Positions 1 through 6,561 of a stretch of 9,586 nt of DNA are shown in pieces. The stretch lies in assembly GCA_025997075.1 (NCBI GenBank), contig BNUC01000136.1:1-9586 (forward strand), written 5' to 3'. The DNA is from Betaproteobacteria bacterium (GTDB taxonomy: Bacteria > Pseudomonadota > Gammaproteobacteria > Burkholderiales > Rhodocyclaceae). Position 1 is the first letter of the stretch. Every line of letters begins with the position of its first letter. The translations under genes were made by a program, and so were the position numbers. Under the pieces are notes generated by a model, which was not told where the DNA came from, did not search any database, and saw nothing but the letters and a program-made list of their open reading frames with translations.

Positions 1-1
1 G

Positions 2-124
2 TTGGTTGTGAAGGCCACTCAAACCGGTCTGGGTTTATGGATAACCAGCTTGCGCCGACTGTCGCGAGGGGAAGCCAAGCGGGAAAGCGAAATCTCGCGG
101 CTTTTGAAGAAAGAAGAAAATTGA
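2..124 (+). CDS. C-terminal tail of an unrecognised protein, cut by the window edge
   Basis: The frame starting at base 2 is open from the window edge to a TGA at 122-124 and gives about 40 residues ending in a charged helix-like tail (GEAKRESEISRLLKKEEN). The composition is protein-like and a strong hairpin (129-150) follows 4 bases after the stop, as expected at a gene end. I do not recognise the family. A competing frame, starting at base 1 and with an ATG at 37, stays open to 300 but runs straight through the hairpins, so I prefer the shorter reading. Confidence is low because only 40 residues are visible. Confidence 0.35.
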   Translation: MVVKATQTGLGLWITSLRRLSRGEAKRESEISRLLKKEEN

Positions 125-128
125 GATT

Positions 129-150
129 GGGGGAGCGCCTGAACTCCCCC
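129..150 (+). terminator. GC-rich hairpin after the left-edge ORF
   Basis: GGGGGAG (129-135) pairs perfectly with CTCCCCC (144-150) around an 8-base loop, just after the TGA at 122-124. There is no T-run, so it is either a weak terminator or an mRNA 3' stabiliser. A second hairpin follows at 185-204 (GGGCCGGA / TCCGACCC, one mismatch, AGAA loop). Confidence 0.4.
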
Positions 151-267
151 GTGGGGTTTGTGTGGAGACTCCCGTCCTTCCACTGGGCCGGAAGAATCCG
201 ACCCGCCAAGCATTTCCTCATGGCAACCATAGGCGTCAGGCGCGCCGTCCGCACTTGCAGGGAGATT

Positions 268-296
268 TTGCCGCAAACCCTTGCTGACAGTATAGA
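268..296 (+). promoter_or_regulatory. Possible sigma-70 promoter ahead of the small ORFs
   Basis: TTGCCG (268-273) and TATAGA (291-296) are separated by exactly 17 bp, each matching 4 of 6 consensus bases. The predicted start near 303 would leave only a short leader before the AAGGA at 307-311 and the ATG at 318. Supported only by hexamer matches and spacing. Confidence 0.25.
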
Positions 297-317
297 ATAA
301 TTCGCAAAGGATTGAAC

Positions 318-368
318 ATGGCTGGCAACTTTTCCATCGTTGGCATCCTGTTTCACTGGAGACCTTGA
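318..368 (+). CDS. 16-residue ORF translationally coupled to the next ORF
   Basis: ATG at 318 is preceded by AAGGA (307-311) at a good distance. The product MAGNFSIVGILFHWRP ends with a TGA (366-368) whose last base is the first base of the next ATG (TGATG overlap). The overlap suggests coupling with the downstream ORF. It could be a leader peptide or the stub of a deleted larger gene. No family is recognised. Confidence 0.3.
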   Translation: MAGNFSIVGILFHWRP

Positions 369-605
369 TGCTTCACCACTTCAATTGCCCAAGTCGTATG
401 TTTCCCGAAAAGAGGAGCGCCCTCGTCTTCGACTGGGACGATGAAACCGGAGAAATCACGGGACCTTCGGCAGAGACGATTTTGAAGGTGTTTCGGTACC
501 CGTGACGGACACATCCCCGCCCGTCCTTTTTTTGGACTCTCGGCGACGGATAAGACGATGGTTCTGGACATCCTGCAAAACTTCATGCGGGAGCCGATTC
601 GTTGA
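368..605 (+). pseudogene. Frameshifted ORF with a phage tail-completion (gpG/gpS-like) C-terminus
   Basis: An ATG at 368 with GGAGA at 358-362 opens a 45-codon ORF containing FDWDDETGEITGPSAETIL and closing at TGA 503-505. In the next frame, from about 501 to the TGA at 603-605, the sequence continues as a coherent C-terminal segment: HIPARPFFGLSATDK, then an amphipathic stretch rich in L, I and M. The motif IPARPF-x-G-x-S followed by an acidic or amphipathic helix is the typical C-terminus of phage virion-morphogenesis proteins of the Mu gpG / P2 gpS type. The N-terminal half does not look like that family, so this is either a diverged protein with one frameshift near 500 or a junction of two fragments. 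There are no other phage genes around it, so I read it as a prophage or tailocin leftover. The stop and frame change are seen directly; the assignment is from memory of the motif. Confidence 0.4.
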
Positions 606-714
606 TTTTTGCAGACCCGCTTTTTATTGCACCCCACGCAATTTAATTGCAAAACCTATCCCTCCTCGTCCCACCCCATCCCGCCTCATCCTGCAAACAT
701 CGCGCAAAATCCGC
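606..714. other. Gene-free pyrimidine-rich spacer between convergent remnants
   Basis: About 110 bases of CT-rich sequence (notably 660-700) lie between the plus-strand phage-like remnant and the 3' end of the minus-strand AAA+ remnant. No ORF with coding character is seen. Confidence 0.5.
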
Positions 715-2075
715 TCAAATATATCGCTTGTTCACATCAAGCGAACGACAAGGTATCTGTCTCTCGCCCTGGCGGCCAGGCCGCCCCAGAAGAACGTGGG
801 TGTTTTCCTCCGTATCTTTTGTCTTGGCTTCTTCAATATGGGTTTTTTCAAGCGCCCCCATCGCCACCAGCATTTGCCCGATGAGATTGGCGACTTCGGT
901 TTTCCCGGTGCCCGGCTTGCCCATCAGCAGGAAGTGTCCCGGCGCTACGCCACTCGTGCTACCTTCCTCTTCATACCGCGCGCGTAACTGAAAGTAGAGC
1001 TTTGCCAATTGCTTGCGCACGCTACCGAGCCCCACCAGCTTATCAAGAGGTCGCAGCACTTCCTCCAATTTCGGCAGATTCTTCAGGCCCAGCAGCAATT
1101 CCCATGTCGACAGCCCCGAAAATCCTCTCTTTCAATCGTCAGCGAGCGAGCCTGACTTCGGACTTTCTGCCAGACGAGATCCTTTACCTCGCCGGCGTTG
1201 CCAAAGCGTTTGGGGTCTTTGCCTCGTACCCAATGCGTAAAAGCCTGCGGTAAGCACTCCTGCAAATCGTCGGCCAGAACATAGCCATCCCTGGCAACCG
1301 CTTGCGAAAAAATGTCATAAAGTTCCTGCCCCGTATAGCTGCGCAATTCCCAACGGTTTGGGAAGCGGCGGGGAAGCCCCGGATTGATGTCCGGGCTGTT
1401 GAGCAGGGCATCCATCTCGTCGGTATAGCCGGCGAGAATGACACACAAATCCCGGTAACGGGTCATGGCCGCCACCAACTCCGTGACACATTCGGTGGCA
1501 AAGGAGCCTTCGCTGGTTTTCCCCAATTCATAGGCTTCATCAATGAACAGCACCCCACCCAGCGCGCGTTGTACTATTTCGGCGGTCTTGATGGCGGTCT
1601 GCCCTACGTAGTCGGCGATCATGTCGGAGGCTTTGGCTTCGATGAAATGCCCGGAAGAGAGAATGCCTTACGCCTTGAAGATGCGTCCGATCAGACGCGC
1701 CAGCGTGGTCTTGCCAGTGCCCGGTGGCCCCAGAAGCACGATATTCAGGTTGCTGGCTTCGCCTTGCAATGACTCGGGAAAGCGCAGGCGATCCACCATC
1801 AACCAGGCATCCTCGAGCCTTGGCTCCGGGCCTGGCTGGCGAGCCTTCGTTTGCAGCGCGTCTTTTACCAGAACGTTCAGTTTTTCTCCGACCTGCTCGT
1901 AAAGCACGGGCAGGGCTTTCAATTTCGCCCACGGATTGCTGGCTTCAGGCGGTTTGTCCCGGTGATCGGCGACTATACGATCAAGATGCGTAATCGTCAG
2001 CAGCGTTTGATCCAGGCTACCCGGAACCAGTTCTTGCGCCAAGGGCTGGGCGGCGGCCACGATCTGCGCGGGAGT
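715..2075 (-). pseudogene. Tandem CbxX/CfxQ-type AAA+ ATPase, broken and truncated
   Basis: Read right to left, the first AAA+ domain has a Walker A (GPPGTGKTTLARLIG, near 1700) and, after a TAA at 1668-1670, continues in the same frame as GILSSGHFIEAKASDMIADYVGQT, then Walker B (GGVLFIDEAYEL), sensor-1-like VILAGYTDEMDALL and an arginine-finger region (NPGLPRRFPNRWEL). The VGQTA and IDEAYEL signatures are those of the CbxX/CfxQ (SpoVK, EccA) family. Near 1120-1125 a run of four T where five restore the frame shifts the reading; the next frame continues into a second AAA+ domain with Walker A GKPGTGKTEVANLIG (about 880). That domain ends shortly after, around 820, without its Walker B. One premature stop, one deletion and a 3' truncation make this a pseudogene. 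It shares its frame with the upstream ORF at 2076-2831, so both may be one protein. Confidence 0.8.
724..744 (-). terminator. Hairpin at the 3' end of the decayed AAA+ operon
   Basis: TCGCTTG (724-730) and CAAGCGA (738-744) are a perfect inverted repeat with a 7-base loop. On the minus strand it is followed by an AT-rich run (ATATATTT), giving a weak intrinsic terminator shape that overlaps the last codons of the truncated ATPase reading frame. Confidence 0.35.
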
Positions 2076-2831
2076 CTAGGCGATCTGCCCCTCCAGTCGC
2101 CGGGCATGAAGGAAGGATTTCACTTCGTCCTGGCGCGCCGCTCCCATGAAAAAGCAATTCGCCGGATTCGGTGGAGAACCTTCCCCCTTGAAAAAGCTTT
2201 CACGCAGAACCCTGGGTATTCTTGACTGCTTCTGGGGCGTATTGAGAACGGCTCCGTAAATAAAAATGCAAATGTTGTGATTTTCGACACTCAGGCGCTT
2301 CCAGGTATGGAGTCTGTCCTGCCAGTTGCGCAGGTCGTCCATATCCCCGGCGTCTTCCGGACGGGAAAAAATCACCACCGTTCGGGGACTGGACTCTCTC
2401 ATGTAGTGATCCAGACGCTCGCCGCTGTTGGCGTCGTCCCCACGCAAAGACCAGTTGATTTCCGGACTCGCGGCGGAGTCGCTTTGCGCCGTATTCGGCG
2501 TTGCCCGTTGATTTCCTACACGAACGCGCGGCGTTCCCTTGGGGATGCCGAATTTCTGCAACTGCGGAAAAGAAGCGCCCGCCGCCCGAGTGCCTGGTGT
2601 TTTTGCTTGCGCGAGTCCCTGCGCCAGACGGGCGGAATCTTCATCGCAAAAATATATTTTTTTACGGGGGCTGAAATAAACAACCCGCTCAAACCCCTGA
2701 CGTTTGCAATAGTCGTTCAGCCAGTGTTCCAACTTGAGGATACGCAGTCCAGGCGTAACGATGTGATCCTCGGTGTTGCCATACAGGGCGAAAAACCGTT
2801 CACCCGAGTTGAAGGAGAGTATCCGGGCCAT
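2076..2831 (-). pseudogene. N-terminal module of the AAA+ system, possibly fused to the ATPase
   Basis: An open frame of 251 residues from ATG 2831 to TAG 2076-2078. Residues 1-70 form a compact domain (RFFALYGNTEDHIVT, then FERVVYFSPRKKIYF) that I cannot assign. Residues 75-130 are a low-complexity Ala/Pro/Ser-rich linker. Residues 140-235 look like the core of a degenerate P-loop or AAA-like domain: the strand RTVVIFSRPED at 150-160 sits where a Walker B would be, followed by NHNICIFIYG. No Walker A is present. After the TAG the same frame goes on as TPAQIVAAAQPLAQEL into the AAA+ ATPase, with no Shine-Dalgarno before the GTG at 2060, so I suspect TAG replaced a sense codon such as TTG in a single long gene. 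The alternative is two adjacent genes with a real stop here. The start lies 3 bases after the inferred stop of the upstream coiled-coil gene, so they were an operon. Confidence 0.55.
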
Positions 2832-2834
2832 GGG

Positions 2835-3504
2835 TCAATTCAGACTGCGTTTCGCCTGGGTTCCCGGACGGGCATTGCTCGCGGGAGCCGGTTTTTGCTT
2901 GCTCACGGCCTTGAAATCCCGTCGTGCTTCGTCGCCACGATAGGTTGTTTCGTGCCCGGAACGCATTGCAGCGATCCTTCCGCAATGCCAAGCTCGTTGA
3001 GGCGCGCATTCAACTGTCGGGTCTGCTCTGCGGCGAAACGGGTATCGTTGTTGTTCTTCGCAAAGTAGGCAAACCGCACGCTATTGCGCGTTTTGCCGTC
3101 AAGCCCCTGCGTGGGCTCCACAATGGTGATGATCTCGTTACCGTTGCCCGTGACGTCCTGTAGCTTCGTGTGATAGCTGCCATTGCGCAATGCTTCGCCC
3201 CGGCCATCTTCCGCCGATCCTGCCGTGCCTCCAATCTTGAAAACGCTTGCTGCTGCGTATGCAGCTTTTGCTGGAATTCCCGAGCGGACGCTCTCAGTTC
3301 GTCGCTGAGCGTATCCACCTGGCGGGAAAATGCTCTTTCACGATCCTGCGCGGAACGCCGCTGCTGTTCGATGGCGGTCTGTGCCTTCCTGAGTTCTCTC
3401 TCAACGTTGGCATTGTTTCTTTGCAAATCTCGCACTTGATTCGCGCTATTCATCAAGTGCCAATATTCGCTTTCGCGCAATCTGACATGCTTTTCACCGC
3501 TCAT
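2835..3504 (-). pseudogene. Coiled-coil protein, first gene of the AAA+ operon, two frameshifts
   Basis: The start is the ATG at 3502-3504 (MSGEKHVRLRESEYWHLM), preceded by GAAAGG at a normal distance; a longer reading from 3579 has no such site. Residues about 10-90 are a long charged coiled coil (for example ERELRKAQTAIEQQRRSAQD) ending near LEARQ. Around 3190-3250 the frame shifts by a missing base, after which NEIITIVEPTQGLDGKTRNS and RFAYFAKNNNDTRFAAEQ follow. Near 2985 a second missing base moves the frame again; the third frame gives a basic tail (ETTYRGDEARRDFKAV, then a K/P/A-rich end) stopping at TGA 2835-2837. That stop is 3 bases before the next ATG, exactly the spacing of an operon, which supports the reconstruction. 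If repaired it would be about 223 residues. Function unknown; the family is not named by me. It is probably the partner of the ATPase. Confidence 0.6.
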
Positions 3505-3631
3505 AGTATGGCCTTTCAAAAAATTGAACCGCTCCGTGTTTCGCGTAACTGCCGGGTTAAAGTCAGGCAGCATTAGCATGAACGCTCACACGAAGCGGTT
3601 TCTTGCAAGACACAACGTTTTTATCAAGGTG

Positions 3632-3660
3632 ATTATACAAAGCCGATGAATTGAGCGTAG
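3632..3660 (-). promoter_or_regulatory. Possible promoter of the decayed AAA+ operon
   Basis: On the minus strand a perfect TATAAT (plus-strand 3632-3637) lies about 130 bp upstream of the coiled-coil start codon. The hexamer 17 bp upstream (CTACGC) is a poor -35, so it is only a candidate. It would be divergent from the htpG promoter. Confidence 0.3.
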
Positions 3661-3671
3661 GGCTAAGTAGT

Positions 3672-3700
3672 CTTGAAAATTGCCGCAGCGGCCCCACGTT
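3672..3700 (+). promoter_or_regulatory. Sigma-32 heat-shock promoter of htpG
   Basis: CTTGAAA at 3672-3678 and CCCCACGTT at 3692-3700 are separated by 13 bases. This fits the RpoH consensus (CTTGAAA, 11-16 bp, CCCCATnT) with a single mismatch in the core. Transcription would start near 3708 and leave a leader of about 90 bases to the htpG start. It agrees with the established heat-shock control of htpG. Confidence 0.85.
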
Positions 3701-3796
3701 GGGATACGTTGTTCCTCGTCGTTCCTCGCCGGCGCTGCCGGCATCGGCGAGTTTCGTTTTCAATCCAACATAATCAACGTTTTACGGAGTTTTTCG

Positions 3797-5725
3797 ATGG
3801 GCGCTAACAAGGAAACCCTGGGCTTTCAGACCGAAGTCAAGCAGTTGCTCAGCCTGATGATTCATTCGCTGTACAGTAACAAGGAAATTTTTCTGCGCGA
3901 GCTGATCTCCAATGCGTCCGATGCCTGCGACAAGCTGCGTTTCGAGGCGCTGAACAATTCGGCGCTTTATGGCGACGATGCGGAGTTGAAGATTCATCTT
4001 TCCTTCGATAAGGACGCGCGCACGCTGACCGTCTCGGATAACGGCATCGGCCTCTCCCGCGACGAAGCCGTTGAGCACCTCGGAACCATCGCCAAGTCCG
4101 GCACGCGCGAGTTCTTCTCGTCGCTGACGGGCGATCAGGCCAAGGATGCTCACCTGATCGGGCAATTCGGCGTCGGCTTTTATTCCTCGTACATCGTCGC
4201 CGACAAGGTGACGGTGATTTCGCGCCGCGCCGATATCGAAGCGGGTCAGGCGGTCCGATGGGAATCGTCCGGCGAGGGCGAGTTTTCGGTGGAGATGGTC
4301 GAAAAGGCCGGGCGCGGCACCGATGTCATCCTGCATTTGCGCGACAGCGAGGACGACTTCCTCTCGGGCTGGAAGCTCAGGCAGATCGTGCGCAAGTATT
4401 CCGACCATATCACCTTGCCGATCCTGATGAAGAAGGAGAAATGGGACGAGGAGAAGAAAGAGCAGGTCATCACCGATGAGGACGAGACGGTCAACCAGGC
4501 TTCGGCCCTGTGGGCGCGGCCGAAATCGGAAATCACCGACGAGCAGTACAAGGAGTTCTACAAGCATATCGCGCACGATTTCGAGGAGCCGCTCGCTTAC
4601 GCGCACGCCAGAGTCGAGGGCAAGCAGGAATATACGCAGCTTCTGTACATCCCGCAGCGCGCGCCCTTCGATCTGTGGGACCGCCACGCCCGTCACGGCA
4701 TCAAGCTCTACGTGCGCCGGGTGTTCATCATGGACGACGCGGAGCAGTTGATGCCGCTCTATCTGCGCTTCGTGCGCGGGCTGGTCGATTCGAACGATCT
4801 GCCGCTCAATATTTCGCGCGAGATATTGCAGGAATCGAAGGACATCGAAACGATTCGCGGCGGCTGCGTCAAGAAGGTGTTGTCAATGCTCGAAGGGCTG
4901 GCCGATAGCGAGGAGGTGGCCGAGAAAGAGAAATACGGCAAATTCTGGACAGAGTTCGGGCGGGTGTTCAAGGAAGGCGCCGGTGAGGATTTCGCCAACA
5001 AGGAGCGCATCGCCAAGCTGCTACGTTTCGCTTCGACGCACACCGACACGCCGGACGAGACGGTATCCCTGGCTGATTATGTAGCGCGCATGAAGGAAGG
5101 TCAGGAGAAAATCTACTACGTCACCGCCGAAACCTTCACCGCCGCGAAAAACAGCCCGCATCTCGAAATCTTCCGCAAGAAGGGTCTTGAGGTACTGCTG
5201 CTCTCCGATCGCGTCGACGAATGGGTGAGCGGTTACTTGACCGAATTCGACGGTAAACAGTTGCAATCCGTGGCCAAGGGCGGTCTCGATCTGGGCAAGC
5301 TGGAAGACGAGGCGGAGAAAAAGGAAGCCGAGCAGGCCGCCGACGAGTACAAGGAATTGATTGACAAAATCAAGACCACGCTCGGCGAGAAGGTCAAGGA
5401 TGTGCGCGTCACGCACCGCCTGACCGATTCGCCGTCGTGCATCGTCGCCGACGAGCACGACATGGGCGGCAATCTGGCGCGCATCCTCAAGTCCGCCGGA
5501 CAAAAAGCGCCGGAGATGAAACCGATTCTGGAAATCAATCCGAAGCACCCGGCCGTGCAGCGCCTGAAGTACGAGGAGGGCCGGTTCGACGACTGGGCCA
5601 ACCTGCTGCTCGAACAGGCGACGCTGGCCGAAGGCGGCACGCTCGACGATCCGGCCGGCTTCGTCAAACGGATCAATGATCTGATGCTGGCGCTGTCGGG
5701 GGGGCAGAGGACAGATGACAGATGA
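3797..5725 (+). CDS. htpG: Molecular chaperone HtpG (bacterial Hsp90)
   Basis: A 642-residue cytosolic ATP-dependent dimeric chaperone that remodels client proteins under stress. The start at 3797 has GGAG at 3786-3789 and begins at the family's normal N-terminus; the longer frame from 3680 would begin inside the heat-shock promoter. The GHKL ATPase domain (about residues 1-220) shows [12 protein letters not shown] with Glu35 and Asn39, the DNGIGLS motif with Asp81, GTIAKSGT, and the glycine loop [12 protein letters not shown] at 122-132. The middle domain carries [13 protein letters not shown], whose Arg341 corresponds to the catalytic arginine of the family. The C-terminal dimerisation domain runs to about residue 635. 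Length is normal (E. coli 624). The last residues (GQRTDDR) are encoded by a 7-bp repeat array, which also supplies the TGA. It is monocistronic by context and divergent from the AAA+ remnant. Confidence 0.97.
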   Translation: MGANKETLGFQTEVKQLLSLMIHSLYSNKEIFLRELISNASDACDKLRFEALNNSALYGDDAELKIHLSFDKDARTLTVSDNGIGLSRDEAVEHLGTIAKSGTREFFSSLTGDQAKDAHLIGQFGVGFYSSYIVADKVTVISRRADIEAGQAVRWESSGEGEFSVEMVEKAGRGTDVILHLRDSEDDFLSGWKLRQIVRKYSDHITLPILMKKEKWDEEKKEQVITDEDETVNQASALWARPKSEITDEQYKEFYKHIAHDFEEPLAYAHARVEGKQEYTQLLYIPQRAPFDLWDRHARHGIKLYVRRVFIMDDAEQLMPLYLRFVRGLVDSNDLPLNISREILQESKDIETIRGGCVKKVLSMLEGLADSEEVAEKEKYGKFWTEFGRVFKEGAGEDFANKERIAKLLRFASTHTDTPDETVSLADYVARMKEGQEKIYYVTAETFTAAKNSPHLEIFRKKGLEVLLLSDRVDEWVSGYLTEFDGKQLQSVAKGGLDLGKLEDEAEKKEAEQAADEYKELIDKIKTTLGEKVKDVRVTHRLTDSPSCIVADEHDMGGNLARILKSAGQKAPEMKPILEINPKHPAVQRLKYEEGRFDDWANLLLEQATLAEGGTLDDPAGFVKRINDLMLALSGGQRTDDR

Positions 5726-5728
5726 CAG
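5701..5728 (+). repeat. Left heptamer array (NNGRCAG x4)
   Basis: Four uninterrupted 7-bp units: GGGGCAG, AGGACAG, ATGACAG, ATGACAG. They overlap the end of htpG; the stop codon at 5723-5725 lies inside the fourth unit. On the opposite strand the units read CTGTCAT-like, the same family as the right array. Confidence 0.75.
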
Positions 5729-5764
5729 TGAAACGGCGCGATGCGTAGGGGGCGGTTCCTCTGC

Positions 5765-5797
5765 CCTGGGAGCGGGCGGGACGCCCGCGCTCCCAGG
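5765..5797. repeat. Hairpin between the two heptamer arrays
   Basis: CCTGGGAGCG at 5765-5774 pairs with CGCTCCCAGG at 5788-5797; GGCG/CGCC pairs extend the stem past a 2-base bulge to a very small loop. It resembles REP-type intergenic hairpins and may protect or terminate the htpG mRNA. A smaller stem, AACCG (5798-5802) with CGGTT (5807-5811) and following T residues, could serve as the actual terminator. Confidence 0.65.
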
Positions 5798-5811
5798 AAC
5801 CGCGTTCGGTT

Positions 5812-5846
5812 TTGATCCCTGATACCTGACATCTGATCCCTGATCC
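5812..5846 (+). repeat. Right heptamer array (CTGATCC-type x5)
   Basis: Five consecutive units: TTGATCC, CTGATAC, CTGACAT, CTGATCC, CTGATCC. Period is exactly 7 bp. Orientation is opposite to the left array, so the arrays mirror each other about the hairpin. The array ends directly at the -35 of the ccdAB promoter. Confidence 0.75.
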
Positions 5847-5847
5847 C

Positions 5848-5876
5848 TTGAATCTTTCCCCATGACGCAGTAAAGT
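5848..5876 (+). promoter_or_regulatory. Probable ccdAB promoter
   Basis: TTGAAT (5848-5853) and TAAAGT (5871-5876) are 17 bp apart, each 4 of 6 to consensus. The -10 abuts the palindromic operator, so a bound repressor would block RNA polymerase. The leader would be about 25 bases and has no clear Shine-Dalgarno. Confidence 0.45.
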
Positions 5877-5901
5877 AATGCGCATTCATCAATGCGCATT
5901 A
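5876..5901. promoter_or_regulatory. Double palindromic operator of ccdAB
   Basis: Two copies of the perfect 10-bp palindrome AATGCGCATT (5877-5886 and 5891-5900) are separated by CATC and bounded by T and A, making a near-perfect larger inverted repeat. They lie between the -10 and the ccdA start. Ribbon-helix-helix antitoxins such as CcdA bind short palindromes in tandem, so this is the expected autoregulatory site. Confidence 0.65.
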
Positions 5902-5908
5902 AACCATC

Positions 5909-6172
5909 ATGAACACGATACTCCGCGAACGCCCCGGCTTGCCGTACTCCGCCGCCCGCCGGGCGACCAACCTGAGCCTGAGCGTCGATGTGCTGGAAAC
6001 CGCCAAGGCCTTGAACATTAACCTGTCCCAAACCTGCGACGCCTATTTGCGCAAGGTGGTCAAGGACGAACAGGAACGGCGCTGGCGCGCGGAATACGCC
6101 GGGTTCATCGATGCCTACAATGATACCTTACGGGAAGAAGGCTTGCCGCTCGACGAGTGGAAATCGTTCTGA
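5909..6172 (+). CDS. ccdA: CcdA-type antitoxin
   Basis: An 87-residue antitoxin that neutralises CcdB and represses its own operon. Residues 17-53 (ARRATNLSLSVDVLETAKAL, then NLSQTCDAYL) form the ribbon-helix-helix DNA-binding and dimer domain. Residues 54-87 are the toxin-binding tail with the family pattern AEYAGFIDAYNDTLREEGLP and the end WKSF. Length is slightly above the 72 residues of the F-plasmid protein because of an N-terminal extension. It overlaps ccdB by one base (TGATG), giving translational coupling. No good ribosome-binding site precedes ATG 5909. Cytosolic. Assignment is firm from the sequence pattern and the neighbouring toxin. Confidence 0.9.
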   Translation: MNTILRERPGLPYSAARRATNLSLSVDVLETAKALNINLSQTCDAYLRKVVKDEQERRWRAEYAGFIDAYNDTLREEGLPLDEWKSF

Positions 6173-6492
6173 TGGCCCGCTACGATGTTTTTCCCAATCC
6201 CGGCGCGAGCGAGCGCGTCACGCCGTATCTGCTGGATGTGCAAAGCGATCTGCTCGACGCTCTGGACAGCCGCATGGTCATTCCGCTTCGCCGCGCGCGG
6301 GATTTTCCCGCCTTCGCCAAACGGCCCGAACGTCTGCTGCCCGCGATGAAAATCGGGAACGAGGTGTTCATGCTGGAGACGCCCAAAATGGCGGCGGTAC
6401 CGGCGCGTGTCCTGAAAGCGCCGTTTGCTTCGCTGGCCGCCGAGCGTGAGCGCATCACGGCGGCGCTGGATTTTTTGTTTCAGGGGTTTTAG
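6172..6492 (+). CDS. ccdB: CcdB-type DNA gyrase toxin
   Basis: A 106-residue toxin; F-plasmid CcdB poisons the GyrA subunit of DNA gyrase. The start is the ATG overlapping the ccdA stop; an in-frame ATG at 6157 lies inside ccdA and is less likely. Family features are seen in order: MARYDVFPNP at the N-terminus, YLLDVQSDLLD (18-28), RMVIPLRRA (34-42), PAMKIGNEVFML (57-68), and MAAVPARVLK (73-82). The C-terminus is FLFQGF, whereas the F-plasmid protein ends in MFWGI, where Trp99, Gly100 and Ile101 are needed to act on gyrase. Here only the glycine is kept, which may alter potency or target. The frame is intact. Confidence 0.9.
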   Translation: MARYDVFPNPGASERVTPYLLDVQSDLLDALDSRMVIPLRRARDFPAFAKRPERLLPAMKIGNEVFMLETPKMAAVPARVLKAPFASLAAERERITAALDFLFQGF

Positions 6493-6561
6493 CCGGGCGC
6501 GCGGCCTTGTGTTTTAATAGCGTTTCGCGCCGTTTGTACGTTTGTTACTGGAGAATTTTCC

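Noticed and set aside
37..300. 87-codon plus-strand ORF at the left edge
   Set aside because: It reads through two hairpins and has no ribosome-binding site; the competing frame ending at 124 looks more protein-like. I could not exclude it fully.
1668..1670. Selenocysteine or pyrrolysine-type recoding at the in-frame stops
   Set aside because: The codons are TAA and TAG, not TGA; no recoding hairpin is evident, and frameshifts nearby show ordinary decay.
3782..4696. Long minus-strand ORF (304 codons) opposite htpG
   Set aside because: Shadow of the strongly coding htpG frame in GC-rich DNA; it shows no domain motifs.
5701..5846. CRISPR-like array
   Set aside because: Units are 7 bp, contiguous and without spacers, so these are simple tandem repeats.
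5021..6031. 336-codon minus-strand ORF spanning the htpG end and ccdA start
   Set aside because: Runs through htpG, the repeat element and ccdA in antisense; antisense of clear genes, no family signature.
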